Origin: Clitoria ternatea
Taxonomy: Eukaryota; Streptophyta; Magnoliopsida; Fabales; Fabaceae
Assembly: GCA_037962975.1 (NCBI GenBank)
Contig: CM075669.1
Location: forward strand, 86,720,001 to 86,784,000
DNA: 64,000 bases
Reading direction: 5' to 3'
Made by a program: the position numbers and the translations under genes. The notes under the pieces are model-generated. The model was given only the letters and a program-made list of their open reading frames with translations. It searched no databases and was not told the origin of the DNA. Below are positions 36,605-48,647 of the stretch, in pieces. Each line of letters begins with the position of its first letter. Within the stretch, counting starts at the first letter, position 1.

Positions 36605-36755
36605 ATTCTACTAAATTCCTTTCTTGCTATTTCCTCACTCTTAGGACAATTCAGGGATCAGGACGAAGCCTTAAACTTTCTTTAGAAGGCTTAACAGGGC
36701 GCTCTCAGGGTTCCTGAGAGTCTGGGTCCCTACACTAAAAACCAGGGCTGTTACA
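36605..36755 (+). mobile_element. LTR unit E1, right end
   Basis: This is the continuation of E1 after the CTAAT duplication of copia-2, ending AACCAGGGCTGTTACA. CATGT (36756-36760) follows, and copia-1 pol resumes at 36761. Confidence 0.65.
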
Positions 36756-36760
36756 CATGT

Positions 36761-39543
36761 CCTCTCAACCATTTTCATTGATCCATAATGATGTGTAGGG
36801 ACCATTAAGGGTCAACATTACTATTGACTTTAGTGGTTTGTTACTTTCATTGATGATCACACAATGATCATATATGTGTTGCTTTTGAAAGAGAAATCAA
36901 AAGTAAGAGAAATATTTGAAATATGGTGCAAACACAATTCCAAACAAGCATCAAGGTTCTTATGATAGATAATGACATTGTTACCTTTAAAAGCATGGAA
37001 TCATACATTAACGCTGATGTGTGGACACCCCACAACACAATGGAATAGCAAAAAGAAAAAATAGACATATTTTTTATGTAACCAGATCAATAATGATAGC
37101 CTCAGACATACCAAAACAATTTTGGGGAGAAGCTGTACTTTCATCAACCTACCTTATAAATAAAATGCCTTCTCATGTCCTCAATTTTAACACTCATTTC
37201 TCCATTCTCCAAACCTTTTACCTAACCAATAGAATTCTCACCTCGATACCCTTGAAAGTATTTAAATGTCCAGCCTTTGTTCATAACCTAAGTCCTCACC
37301 ACAACATAGTTGACCCAAAATCCATCTAATGCATTTTCCTTGGATACTCAACTCATCAAAAGGATAAAAGTCCTACTCCCCTACAACTAAGAGATTTTAT
37401 CACACCATGGACATGACCTTCTTTGAAAACCAACCTTATTACCCCAAAGTTGAAATTGAGGGGAGAAGACAACAATGCAAACTAAAATGATAGAATTTTA
37501 GCTTTTAGGAAAAGAAATAAAGGTTTAAGAAAAAAGAAAATGAAGTGATCGAACTTGCACCTATAGGAATCATTGCTCCAACAGAACCTATAGAAATTGT
37601 TGAAGTTGCCTTGATAATCCTTAGAGCACTAACAAAAATAGTTGAAACTACCCAAGAAATCCCAGGAGCACCAACAAAAATTGCTGAAAATTCCCCTTAG
37701 TCATATAGGCAGTAAGAGAGGTCCAAGAAGCAAAACCAAGGGAAACAAACAAACTTTAACAAGGTCCTGCTACATAAGAAAACATGAGGGTTTACTTTAG
37801 GAAAAATAAACTCAAAAGGGAAAAAATCCAAGCACATCTCAAATGCAAAGTCATGAATCTAACTATGCTTTGGAAAATGAAATTCCGCAGGTAATCCAAT
37901 TTTTAACTTTGAACCTGTTTGTATTAGTACTGTTGAACTTGATATTCTTATTGCCATATGAAAAATAGTGAAAACTTTCACTTAACACAAGGGTATAGAA
38001 CTTTTGTGGTATCACTTGACAGCACCCAAATCCCAAGGAATATACAAGAAGTATTACAACATCCTGAGTGGACAACAACAGTGATAAAAGAAATTCAAGC
38101 CTTGGTTAAAAACAACACTTGGGAGTTGACTACTCTACTAAAAGGGAAGACACCGGTGGGATGCAAATGGATTTTCTTCCATAAAATACAATGGAGATAG
38201 GAGTATGAACCAATACAAAGCCTGGTTTGTGGCAAAAGGGTTTACTCAGTCATATGGTGTTGACTATGAAGAAAGATTTGCACTAGTGGCCAAACTCAAT
38301 TAAATTTGTGTCATCCTTTCATTGGGTGAAAATTTGGATTGGCCATTACACCAATTTGACATTAAAAATGTCTTCCTAAGTGGAGAGTTAGAAGACAAAG
38401 TATACATGTAAATTATCCCGAGACTTGAATCTCCTTACACCTTAGAAAAATGTGCAAGCTTCGAAAAACTTTGTATGGCCTTAAGCAATTCCCAAGAGCT
38501 TCGCTTAATAGGCTAACTCGAGTTATCAAGGAAGATGGATTCACTCAATGTCAATCAGACCACACCATGTTTGTCAAGCACTCCTTGGAAGGAAAGATAG
38601 CGTTATTCATTGTCTATGTCGATGAAATTGTCATTAGGGAGATGATCATGGTCGAATTAGACCTTAAAAGGCTCTTGGAAAATGAATTTGTAGTTAAGGA
38701 CTTGGTTCAACTGAAGTACATCATTGGAATATAAGTTTCTCAGACAAAGGATGGAATTCATATGTCTCAAAGTACATCTTGGACCTTCTTCAAGAAACTA
38801 GGATGCTTGGATGTAAGGTAGCTTATACGCATATCTAATCAGCAAATAAGAGAAACTCTAAAGATGAAAGCCACCAGTAAATAAAGATCAATACCAAAGC
38901 CTAGTTGGAAAATTGACCTATTTGACATACACCGAGCCTGGCACAGGATTTGCTGTAAGCATGAGAAGTTGCCACATAACCAATCCAACAAACATCTACA
39001 TGAGAGTTATGACTAGGATCCTGCAATACCTTAATGGTATACTAAGGAGGGGCCTCTACTTCAAGAAAAATTCAAATAGAGACATTGATGTATATATTGA
39101 TTTAGATTGGGAAGGATGTCCATTGGATACAAAATCAACTACATGTTATTGCTTTTTTGTATAGGAGAACTTGGTTACTTGAAGAAGCGAGAAACAACCT
39201 GTAGTTGCTAGAAGCAGTGCAAAATCATAATATAAAGCCATGACACTTTGAATTTGTGAAGGGATTTGGTTGAAAAGAATGATAAAAGAACCCAAAATTC
39301 CTAACAACTATATAATTAGGATACTATGTGACAACAACGAATAGCCAAGAACTCAGTTCAACATGACAGGACAGATTAGGTAGAGGTGGATAGAAACTTT
39401 AATAAGGAGAAGATTGATGATGGCATCATAAGCATTGATCATATACTTTTAAGCAATCAAACAATGAATATCCTAACTAAAGCCCTTCCAATACACTCAT
39501 ATGAAAGTATTAGAACCAATTTGGATAGAAACCTATCATCCAG
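36761..39543 (+). pseudogene. copia-1 integrase, RT and RNase H remnant
   Basis: The domains follow in order. A DVWGPLRV-like integrase phrase sits near 36795; PQHNGIAKRKNR (from 37021) is the integrase catalytic Glu region, where the family has (A/S)ERKNR and this copy has Lys. Next comes FWGEAVLSSTYLINKMPS. RT entry with WTTTVIKEIQALVKNNTWEL and GCKWIFFHK is at 37958-38200; RT with KTLYGLKQFPRA and FIVYVDEIV at 38450-38734 (the family motif is YVDD). RNase H-side blocks TYTEPGTGFAVSM and LQYLNGILRRGLYFK lie at 38913-39164. Frameshifts and stops separate the blocks; the element is long dead. Confidence 0.88.
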
Positions 39544-39544
39544 A

Positions 39545-39555
39545 TTGAGGGGGAG
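39545..39555 (+). other. Polypurine tract of copia-1
   Basis: TTGAGGGGGAG lies just before the 3' LTR; this is the usual site for plus-strand priming. Confidence 0.8.
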
Positions 39556-39561
39556 TATATG

Positions 39562-39785
39562 TGATTGTCTTGGATACCAACTAATGTCACATGATTCTAA
39601 TTTGTATAGCTAACATAGAATCTATAGTATTATTTCTTCCCTTCTTTAGCTGCAGTATTTAAAGGGAAATTATTTACTCTCTAGGCCTAGATTAATTATA
39701 CAGATCTGGTTATTAATTATGCAAATCTGATTTCTTTTCTATTTATACTTATTCATTATACTAAGTAGATATATGAAAGAAAGCT
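39562..39785 (+). repeat. 3' LTR of copia-1 (right tip lost)
   Basis: It matches 13108-13348 from TGATTG onward but departs from it over the last 20 or so bases; the terminal CA is not visible. The hAT reading resumes at once (ANGK at about 39785). Confidence 0.8.
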
Positions 39786-40823
39786 AATGGTAAGCAAACA
39801 ACAAAAATTGTTCAAATGCCTACTTTCTAGAAAAATACAGTCATTACTTTTAAGGTTATGGTACCTCTTATTCGAGGGTTTCATCTTGCAGATAGGGAAA
39901 GAAAACCAATCATGGGCTACATCTATGAAGCGATGGATAAAGGAAAAAGAGACCATCATGAAGACCTTCAAAAATGATGAAAGAAAATACATAGATGTGT
40001 TTGCAATCATTAATCATAGAAGGAGTTGCCAACTACACTGTCCATTGCATGCAGTTGGACATTATCTAAATCTAGAATTTTTTTCATGTCAACCCAAAAA
40101 TTAAGTATGATTTAGAGGTTATAAAAGAGTTTTATGATTGTATCACGGGGTTGGTGCCAAGTTCAAATGTGCAAGAGAAGATACTAATTGAGTTGCCAAT
40201 TTATAAGAGTGGTAGTGGTCTATTTGGTGCCGAGTTTGCATGAAAACAAAGGAAAACTATTGTTTCTAGTGAGAATCTAATAACTAATTTACTTGTCTAG
40301 TAAATTATATTTCAATTTTTACTTTTAAATCTATTAAAAATCCTAGTTTTGTAGCTTAATGGTGGCAGATATGTAGTGTATTTGAGCAAGTCATTGTCTC
40401 ATTCTCACTCTCTTTTCTCATGTATCTTTAGACTTTAGTAGTTTACTAATTATCATAATTTTGACTATATGATGTAGATTCATTCAAAGAAAAGAAATAG
40501 GTTGGATCACAAGAAATTACATGACTTGGTTGATGTCAAGTACAACCAATCTCTTGTAGAAAGATATAATGTTAAAGGTGAATGACTGATTGGGGAAATG
40601 AATGATGATGATGATACACTAAAATGGGCAATTGTTATAAGGCTTTGGGAGTTGGAGAGCGTAGGGGGTTTCAAGTTTATCATCTAAGGGAAAAGGAAAA
40701 GAAAAAGAAAAATGGATACTAATTATAGAAGAAAAAGAACCTAAATTTGAGGACAATAGCGAGGAAAGTGAAAAAGAATATGAAATTGAGTTGATTTTGA
40801 AGGATTCAAATGAAGATGAGTGA
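39786..40823 (+). pseudogene. hAT-type transposase pseudogene, C-terminal piece
   Basis: The piece reads VPLIRGFHLADRERKPIMGY, then EAMDKGKETIMKTFKN and KYIDVFAIINHR, followed by QLHCPLHAVGHYLN: the conserved middle of plant hAT/DUF659 proteins. After a possible intron (about 40270-40478) comes HSKKRNRLDHKKLHDLVDVKYN, part of the C-terminal dimerisation region, then an acidic tail ending at 40821-40823. The segment normally carrying CSSSGCERNWS is absent, so the hAT dimerisation core is deleted. Several stops interrupt it. It joins the pieces at 6430 and 12681. Confidence 0.82.
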
Positions 40824-41994
40824 TTTGTCTCTCTAGATAAGAAAGGGAATAAAGATAGTAACTATGTTGGACTTGAGGTAGTTATGTTTTGTTGTCTTGT
40901 TTGTTTTTAAACATTTCATTTGTTTTGTTGCTTTAAGCTAATGACTACTACGTTTTGATTAGTTATGTAATGTTTTATTTGACTTGGTTGATTTGAAAAG
41001 TTGTTATGGTATGGTTTTAATCAAATTATTGTGTTAGGTTTGCATTATTATTAATTCTGCAACATTTCTAGTGTATTTTTCTACATATATAAAGTTTTTT
41101 TTATCATGACTGCCATGATATCCACCATAAACCATCATGGCATCCGCCATAACCTTTATGACATTTTGTGGACTCACCGCCATGAACCATCATCCGCCAT
41201 TGATAACATTGATACTAGTATGATCCTTTACTAATATGAAGAATTACACGACTTGAATATTTGAAGAAATTTATCGCCAACAAAATGAAAATTCACATGT
41301 ACATTTAGTTTGCTTTTGTTGCTAAACTGGTTCATCAATATATTTTTTTTTCTTTTGATGAATTTTGGGAGATGATGTCTCATTTCAATGTAAAAAACTG
41401 GCTCCTAGGCCAACGAAGTCTACTTCATCTATATTAAAGTGGAAGATTAGATGGGTAAGAAATATGTTACTCATTCAATCAAACTAATACAACACAGCTA
41501 CAATTCGTTTCTAAATCCTCATTTGATGTTATCTTCCAAAATCTTTGGTTTTTTATTCACTATTAAGTCCCATTTTCTAAATTCACATTGTTTGTGCAAA
41601 AAGTTAATAAAAATAAAATTGTAATAACCAGGACTCAAGTTTCTGTAAACACCATTAACATTAACTGCAGACACATCAAACCAGTTCTATTCGAAAAATA
41701 TAAACCCAGTATTCTACGAGATATTTATCACACATGCTTATTTTAACAGCCATATCAGTTAAAAACAAGAAGATTTTGAGTGTGGCCTACTATAAAATTA
41801 CCTTGAACTTGAAGTTAGTCAATCTGAAAGCATAAGCAATAAAGCATTGATTCAGCAAATGCGAAACACTTTATTTATCATTCAAGGTGTCTTTAACACC
41901 TCAGCCTCACGTTGGTTCCCATGTTGAAAGCTTACTTTCTATCTATAATTGGTGAGTGAATGGCTCTTGCCTCTTGTCTAGTGTTATACATATT
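40824..41994. other. Intergenic, likely includes 3' UTR of the SOUL gene
   Basis: CCATCATGG(C/T)-type words recur near 41104-41200. The part next to 41994 is probably the 3' UTR of the minus-strand gene; no polyadenylation site can be fixed. No other gene is seen. Confidence 0.5.
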
Positions 41995-43763
41995 TCACAT
42001 CACTTGTCGTTCCTTTTGAATATCAAACAAGAACCATATCTCGTTCACCCTGTTATCAAACTCAAAAGGGGCATTGTACTGTGCCACGGTGTAAACAGAA
42101 GTCTGACCAGGTTTCTTGCTTTTCTCAATGGCAGCATCCCACTCAGTTCCAGCAATACTAGCCTTCAAGGATGCAGCTTCCTCACCCACACTGAAATCAT
42201 TTACAAATCCACCGAACTGTCTAACTGCTGCATACACAGGTTTCCATCTTTGAATGTGGAGACCCTTTGCCGGAGGCGGGTTTGCTTGGTTCTCTTTTGG
42301 CACGTAGAAGCTCACAACAAATGTTGACTCACAGAAGGGTCCATCACTAGGTGAAACTTCAGTGATCACAGGTGCTGTCATCTCAATTTTCTGCTTGTTG
42401 TTGTTCTTTCCCTGGATATAATCAAACAGCCTGAAGAAAAGTTACTCAATCTTAGGATGTGTATGATTCTAAGCCCATTAGAGTGGCCTGATGATGGGAG
42501 GTTTAGGTAGTTTGCATTAAATCAGTGCTCTCATTGCACATAAAAAAAAAAGTTTTTAAAACATGAAAGTAGAGATTTTAAGATATTATTTTTGGAAATA
42601 GTTTTTCAGAAACTATTTTTATTAAAAATAAGCTTTTTCTTTATTTTGCCAAAACAGGAAGCAGGTTTCAAGAACAGGAATCCAAGAATCCACTAAATAA
42701 CCCTTTTGAACAAGACTATCCTTTGCCATTAGCACTTGCATAAAACAATCATGGCTTTACAAATTGCAATAGCAATGCCGCAATTAGGCAATCTTAAAAG
42801 TCTCTGTAACACAGCCACATTTGTACATATATAGTTTTCAATCAATTTTGCTATCTCCAACCGAAGTGTAGTTGTGATATCCATCAGCAATTGAAAGCCT
42901 GGATTATTTTCACATTGTTGAATCAAATACACAACTTACAAGTTTAAATGTAAAACCATAAGTATTTGAACAAAATATGTTGAGCTATTAGTATCTTAAA
43001 AATTTTGTATTATTAAGCCACAGTCAAAGTTTAAAACTGAATAGACCTATCAGTAAATTATGACTCCGTTGATAATTTAGGTTGAAATTATAAAAAAAAT
43101 TAGGTTTGATTCTTACTAGACACGTTCTTTTATAAAAGATAAAATACAAGTATAATTGTCTCTACTCCAGTTACACAGTATGTTTTTCAAAACTCACTAG
43201 GTTCCGGCTAGTGGCCAAGATTTAGGTAATTTGACTACTTCTAAAGTGAAAAAAAAAAAATGAGTGAACCCTTTTAAAATCTTCAATAGTGTTCATTTTA
43301 GTAATCTTTGTCCTTTAGTTCCCGCAACTATAGAATCTTAAGAAACCTGAGATTTCCTCAAAATAAAATAAAGTTCTAACATGTAAACATGCACTCAGTG
43401 TCTTGCTTCTTATGTGCCGAAGCCAAAATCAGGTTGAGCACACATATCCAAGTCAGGTTTTGTGAAAATAAGCTCAGTTAAGAAAAAACGAGAGAGAAAG
43501 AAAAATGACCTCAAGAAGCCAGTTCTTGTGGCTTCGTGTAGAGAAATGTCCTGAATGGGAGAGTTGGAAATCCAGACAGCGGAATTATAGCGGCGGATTT
43601 CGTAACCGTCACCAACTTGAACGACATCGTAGTTGGGACACTCTATGCGCTTGCATGTTGGGGGAATTGTGGTATCTGATCTCACACCACCAAGCAATGA
43701 AACTGAGAGGAGGCTCAAGAGCAGTGAAAGCTGAAATGTGATTATAGTTGCAGCAGCAACCAT
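41995..43763 (-). CDS. SOUL heme-binding family protein, two exons
   Basis: Exon 1 is 43763-43510 and exon 2 is 42430-41995; the 1079-bp intron has GT-AG ends. The joined frame is open, 229 residues, with an Arg codon split at the junction (residue 85). Residues 1-29 look like a signal peptide (VAAATIITF then a Leu/Ser-rich core). The SOUL domain follows: CKRIECPNYDVVQVGDGYEI, IQDISLHEATRTGFLRLFDY, KIEMTAPVITEV, PSDGPFCE, FYVPKENQANPPPAKGL, AAVRQFGGF and a C-terminal FEFDNRVNEIWFLFD. Plant members bind heme or other tetrapyrroles; the signal peptide suggests the secretory pathway. Length and motif order fit intact plant members. The physiological role is not shown by sequence. Confidence 0.93.
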
Positions 43764-44061
43764 GGTGGTGCCCAGTGTTGATCAACCTAGTTGCTACTTG
43801 CTGCTACGCGGCCAAAGGTTAAAGTGATAAAATGAGATATTCTATGGCCACCAGCAAGCGGACTCTAATCACCATATATTTCATGGCATTTACAAACTAT
43901 CCACATCTTTCTTTATTTATTTATTTATTTATTATTATTATTCAAGACAAAATATTTCCAACAATTGAATTTTCTACTTTTTTCAGTTATAGTTGTTCCG
44001 TTTTTGTAGTTGTACAATATATCTATTCTCAAGGCTAGTGAAGGTTGAAGGTCAATTAATT
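43764..44061. other. Upstream region of the SOUL gene
   Basis: This is the expected promoter side of the minus-strand SOUL gene. It contains a (TTTA)n microsatellite at 43912-43935. No TATA box is identified with confidence. The older MITE begins at 44062, so the promoter is closely bordered by transposons. Confidence 0.5.
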
Positions 44062-44204
44062 TAGGGATGATAATTTAATTTGAGCATGTGGATATTCACA
44101 CGTAACTGTCGATTTTTATGGAAAAAATTTATTTTGATCGATTTTAAAAGAAATTTGATTTTGACCTTGACTCAACTTTGATAGGACAGAAATAAATTAA
44201 GGAA

Positions 44205-44406
44205 GACGAAACCCCTTATTTGGTCTTTGTCTCTGTTACGGTCGGACATTTAGGTCCTCGGTTTAGTTAGTTAGTCTGTTTGGTCCCCAACGTCCATGTT
44301 CGTCGGACAGTTAGATCCCCGCCGTTAACAGACACCAAACGCCCGTTGGAAGTAGGTGACGTGGAGCGTTATGTGCCAACTGGGACGTCCATGTGAGCAT
44401 GAAACG
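44205..44406 (+). repeat. Left terminal inverted repeat of the MULE
   Basis: About 202 bp, complementary to 49331-49532 with few mismatches. In Mutator elements such repeats bind transposase and hold promoters; here a transposase start lies about 300 bp inside. Confidence 0.93.
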
Positions 44407-44711
44407 ATGCCGTTCCCATTTGATGTGTCAGTGAATAAAAACAACGTCGTTTAGGTTGCTTAAAATGTCTTCGTTTTGTTTGGTCAAAAGTCAGATAGGA
44501 CACTGGGGAGTCCCTCTCTCGTTGGTGAACCTTAATCCCTCTTTCGAACCCCTAATCCCCTCATTTCTCTGACTTCTCTCTTGAACCATAATCCCCTAAT
44601 TTTCTGGAACCCTAATCCCCCACATTGTTTCTTTGGATCCTAATACTGTAGCTTCCCTGGTCTTCCCAAGTGTGTCACGTAAAGCGAAACCTGAAGCCCA
44701 AATTGTCGGCG

Positions 44712-47700
44712 ATGGGAGATGATGTTGAGGTTAGTAAATGTTAGGGTTTTTTTATGTAGTTTTCCCGATATTTATGTTTTTTATGATGTTAGGGTTTTTT
44801 ATAATGTTACATTTTTGTCTTCTGTGTCTTTTGTTGAGTTCGAACATGTTTTTCAAACTTTTATTGATTTGTTTGAGTTGTTATTGATTTGTGATATAAT
44901 TTACTATTATGCCTCTGTGTACTCTGTCTACTATCATAGTTGTGTTAATTGAGGTATAGCTATTGATGTTTATGCGTTTTTTGTTCTGTTAGTGGTAAGT
45001 TCAGTTGTTCTGTTAGTGGTATGTATCTAGGGTGCATTCTAAACTTCATTTTGTTGGTAATTTGGGCTAGGATTTTTGGATCAGGCTGCATATTGGAGGT
45101 AGGTTTATTATTAATAGTGATGGAAAAAAAGGCTATATAGGGGGTAAGGTGGAAGAGTGGGAAAAGTTGGACCCTGATTATATAGACTTCTTTGCCTTCC
45201 ATAGGTTTGCTGAAAATCATGGCTACTGTAAGGTAGAGAAGATCTATTGGTATGACCCCGAATTTGATATGAATAAAGGGTTGAATTTGTTGGAATGGGA
45301 CAAAGATGTATTGGAGATGGTGAGATGTGGTAATGATAACCAGAAGGTAGTGGATGTATATTTTCAGAATCCAATTGATGAGCCAATGTTAATGGATTTA
45401 GATGAGGGGAACCCTGTTGAAGCTGATAAGGTGAAGGTCATTGTTAGGGTGGATGATGAAATTCATGAAGTTACTGCTGGGAGTAGTGAGACCAGTGAAG
45501 AAGATATTGGAGGGGGGTGTCAAACCAGTGATGAAGGTTTAGAGGATGTGACTAAGGATTGTAACAATAAGAAACAGAAAAGGAATGTTTAGGAGAATAG
45601 GAAATCAGCAACTCCTACCATATTTGACAGTGACACTGATAATGAGGATGTAGTTGGAGGAAATGGGTTGGGTGGTGAAGGCATTGAAGGAGGGTCTGAT
45701 GACTCATGGGCTTCAGAAGAGTTGAAGACCCCTCAAGGTTCAGATGATGACGATGAGGAAAGAGAGGTTTATCCTCAATACAATGAGACAGCTACCTTTG
45801 GCCATGTAGTGCTTGAGTGTGAAATGGAGTTCCCTTCACTTGCTGTGTTTAAACATGCAGTGAAAGATTATAATGTATACCTAGGTAGGGAGTTTCAATG
45901 GGTGAATAATGATAAGGTTAGATCCAGGGCAAGGTGTAAGGACAAGAAGTGTGGTTGGGAAATCTTTTGTAGTTTGAACCCAGTTAGGCATTCATACCAG
46001 ATAAAAACCTTTAATGACCAACATACATGTGTGAGGGTTTTTAAAAATTCAGCATGTGACCAGCAGTGGGTGACAGGGAAGTTGGTGAAGTATATGAGGA
46101 GGCATCGCAATATTACACATTCAGGTGTGTATGAATTGTTTAGAGAAAGATACAAGGTGAAGCTAGAGGATAAGATGATTTACAGGTCAATGAAGAGGTC
46201 CAGAGAAGTAATTGAAGGCAGTAAAAAACAACAATTCGCCATGTTGTGGGACTATTGTGGGGAACTACTGAAGAGAAACCCAGGTTCAACAGTGAAGATG
46301 GAGTGTGAGCCACAGCCTGAAGGCCCCCCAGTGTTTAGTAGGATATACATCTGTTTAAAGGGGTGTAGAGATGGATTTTTAGAGTGTAGGAGACCACTGG
46401 TGGGGCTTGATGGGTGTTTCTTGAAAGGATACTATAGGGGGCAATTATTGACTGCTGTAGGACAAGATGCCAACAACCACATATGGCCTATTGCTTATGG
46501 GGTTTGTCAGATTGAGAATAAAGATAATTGGAAATGGTTTTTGGAGCTGTTACATGCAGATGTAGGGAACTACAAGGAGAGGATGCTAACATTTATGAGT
46601 GACATGTAGAAGGTATAATTTTTTAAACCCTTATGCTCTAGTGATTTTCAAACTGTAATACATTGTAATAACTAATACTGCTATATTTTCTGTTTGTTTA
46701 ACATCTGTAGGGATTGATACTAGCATTGCAAGAAGTGATGCCTGGTGTCCCACACAGATTTTGTGTGTGGCACCTATGGCAGAACTTCTCTAAGCAATGG
46801 AGAGGGAAAGAACTCAGGGGACTCCTATGGCAGGCAGCCAGGTCAACAACCCCAAATGAGTTTGAAGTAAACATGATGAAGATCAGGCATGTGAATGACA
46901 AGGCTTGGATGTATTTGGCTAAATTTCCAAAGGAGGCTTGGAGCAAGGCATTTTTTGATGAAAACTGCAAAGTGGATAACATCACAAATAACAACTGTGA
47001 GGTTCTGAATTCTAAGCTTGTGCATGCCAGGTAACCAATTGTAAGCATGCTGGAAGAGGTAAGGACCTACCTAATGGTCACCATAGGTAACCACAAGCTA
47101 AAGTTAACAGGACACGATGGAAAATTGACACCAATCCAGCAGAGTAGGCTAGAGAAGCACAAGTCTGCAAGTAACAACTGGACAGTTGTTTGGACAGGTA
47201 TCAGGTTATTTTTAGTATTATTGTGTAATAATTGTTTAACTATTATATTACTGTTATTTAATTTGACACTTTGTTATTACCCTGACTAGGTGATGGTGGG
47301 ATTGAAAGGTATGAGGTCAGTTGCTTTCCAGAGAGGGTATCTGTTGATTTGGGAACACAGAAGTGCAGCTGTAGAGTATGGCAATTGACTGGTAAATAAC
47401 ATCCTCATTATTTACTTGAAAGGGTATCTGATGACACAAGTATAGCTTATTACTTTATGGGTTACATGTTAATTGTAGGAATGCCATGTAAGCATGCATG
47501 TGCAGCCATAGCTCACAAAGGAGAGAGACCAGAAGACCACTGCCACGTTGGATTGACAATGGCAGCATGGGATGCAACCTACCAGCACCACATAGAATCA
47601 GTACCAGGTTCAGAGTTTTGGGAGAAAACAGAGTTTATCCCACCAATTCCACCAAATATTCAGAGGACTATTGGTAGACCCAAAAAACACAGAAGAAAAG

Positions 47701-48197
47701 TGGGTGACAATACCCAGGGGTCAACAGAGAAGGATGCAACAGAGAAGGATGCAACTAATAATGTAACTAACAATGGGGAAAACAACCATAAACAGAAGAT
47801 GAAAAGGAGACTGCAACCAGGAAAATATGGTGAGTGTGGTGAAGTTGGACATAGGAAGATTACATGTCTAGTTACTAGGGATAAGAGAAGAGCTGAACAA
47901 GCACAACAGACCCAAGAAGTTAACCCCACACCACAACAGACCCAAGACGTTAACCCCATACCACAACAGACCCAGGAAGTTTTGGAAGTTGTAGCCTCAC
48001 AGCCAATGTCTCAGACAGATACCATCACACATGTTAGAAGGAGTCAAAGGTTGGCAGCTCCTGGCAGATCTCCACAGCCTTCCCAGTCAAGTGCAACAAG
48101 TTCACCACCCAACAACCAATATAATCTAAGGAGGAAGTTGCCATTCAAAAAGCCAGGAACTATGGTTTTCATAGAAACCCCTAGGAGCAAAAAATGA
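44712..48197 (+). pseudogene. MULE transposase (mudrA-like), five exons, three stops
   Basis: Exons inferred from frame and GT-AG sites are 44712-44729, 45071-46612, 46711-47197, 47290-47391 and 47479-48197; phases join perfectly over 955 codons. Domains in order: PB1-like N-terminus (LHIGGRFI, YIGGKVEEWEKLDPDYIDFF); MuDR zinc region (FGHVVLECEMEFPSLAVF, CKDKKCGWEI); MULE catalytic domain (LVGLDGCFLKGYYRGQLLTA, FMSDM); SWIM finger (CSCRVWQL, then MPCKHACAAI); and a C-terminal knuckle where the first Cys of CxxC appears replaced by Tyr (YGECGEVGHRKITC). In-frame stops are TAG 45590, TAG 46607 (after SDM) and TAA 47032. The first two may be CAG-to-TAG changes. As read, no full transposase can be made. 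Confidence 0.9.
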
Positions 48198-48647
48198 TTA
48201 TGTATTGAGCATTTTAAGACATATGATGTATGACATTTTCAGGTCCTCTGTTCTATGACCTGTGAACATTTTATGTATTGACCAGTAATATATGACAATG
48301 GTTTTATGTAATGAGCAGTCATTTTATCCATTGATGTTTAATGGGGTTCATATGTTATTTTCAGTGATTACTTTCCAGGTACATAATGGACTACATAATG
48401 GAACAAAATGATATCCATTAATTCTGTTAACTGCATTAGTTAGGCATCACAAGTTTGTAGTTTCAGCTTACATTATTATTTGCTACACAAAATGGACCAC
48501 AAAGCTAAAAACTCAAATATAGGACAACTCATAACTTTTTCTACATTAAAAGTTGGATCCTCACTACAACAGCATCAACATATACAACATCACCATTACA
48601 TTTTCATCACCATTACAATATCCCCCATAACACTTTCAACAACATCA
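48198..48647. other. Intergenic between the convergent MULE genes
   Basis: About 450 bp between the transposase stop and the GRF gene stop, presumably both 3' UTRs. CATCACCATTACA-like words recur near 48590-48660. Confidence 0.5.

Larger units (their letters stand above)
13108..39785 (+). mobile_element. Old Ty1-copia element (copia-1), split by nested insertions
   Basis: A 5' LTR (13108-13348), tRNA-iMet primer site, decayed gag/protease, integrase, RT, RNase H, polypurine tract and 3' LTR (from 39562) appear in order. The inner part is broken at 14210 and resumes at 36761, after E2, E1, copia-2 and LTR B. Without insertions the element would be about 4.1 kb, so the gag region has also lost sequence. 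The 3' LTR lacks the last bases of the 5' LTR and I found no clean target duplication. It sits in the hAT pseudogene. Confidence 0.85.

Noticed and set aside
14210..36755. E2 and E1 as the two LTRs of one element
   Set aside because: Their bodies differ, no primer site or polypurine tract follows 22850, and no pol lies between them except that of copia-2.
41956..42327. Plus-strand open frame of 123 residues
   Set aside because: It is antisense to exon 2 of the SOUL gene, which has clear family motifs and correct splice sites.
43505..43741. Plus-strand open frame
   Set aside because: Antisense shadow of SOUL exon 1.
44719..44952. Separate small plus-strand gene
   Set aside because: It falls in the inferred first intron of the MULE transposase and is Phe/Val-rich without a domain.
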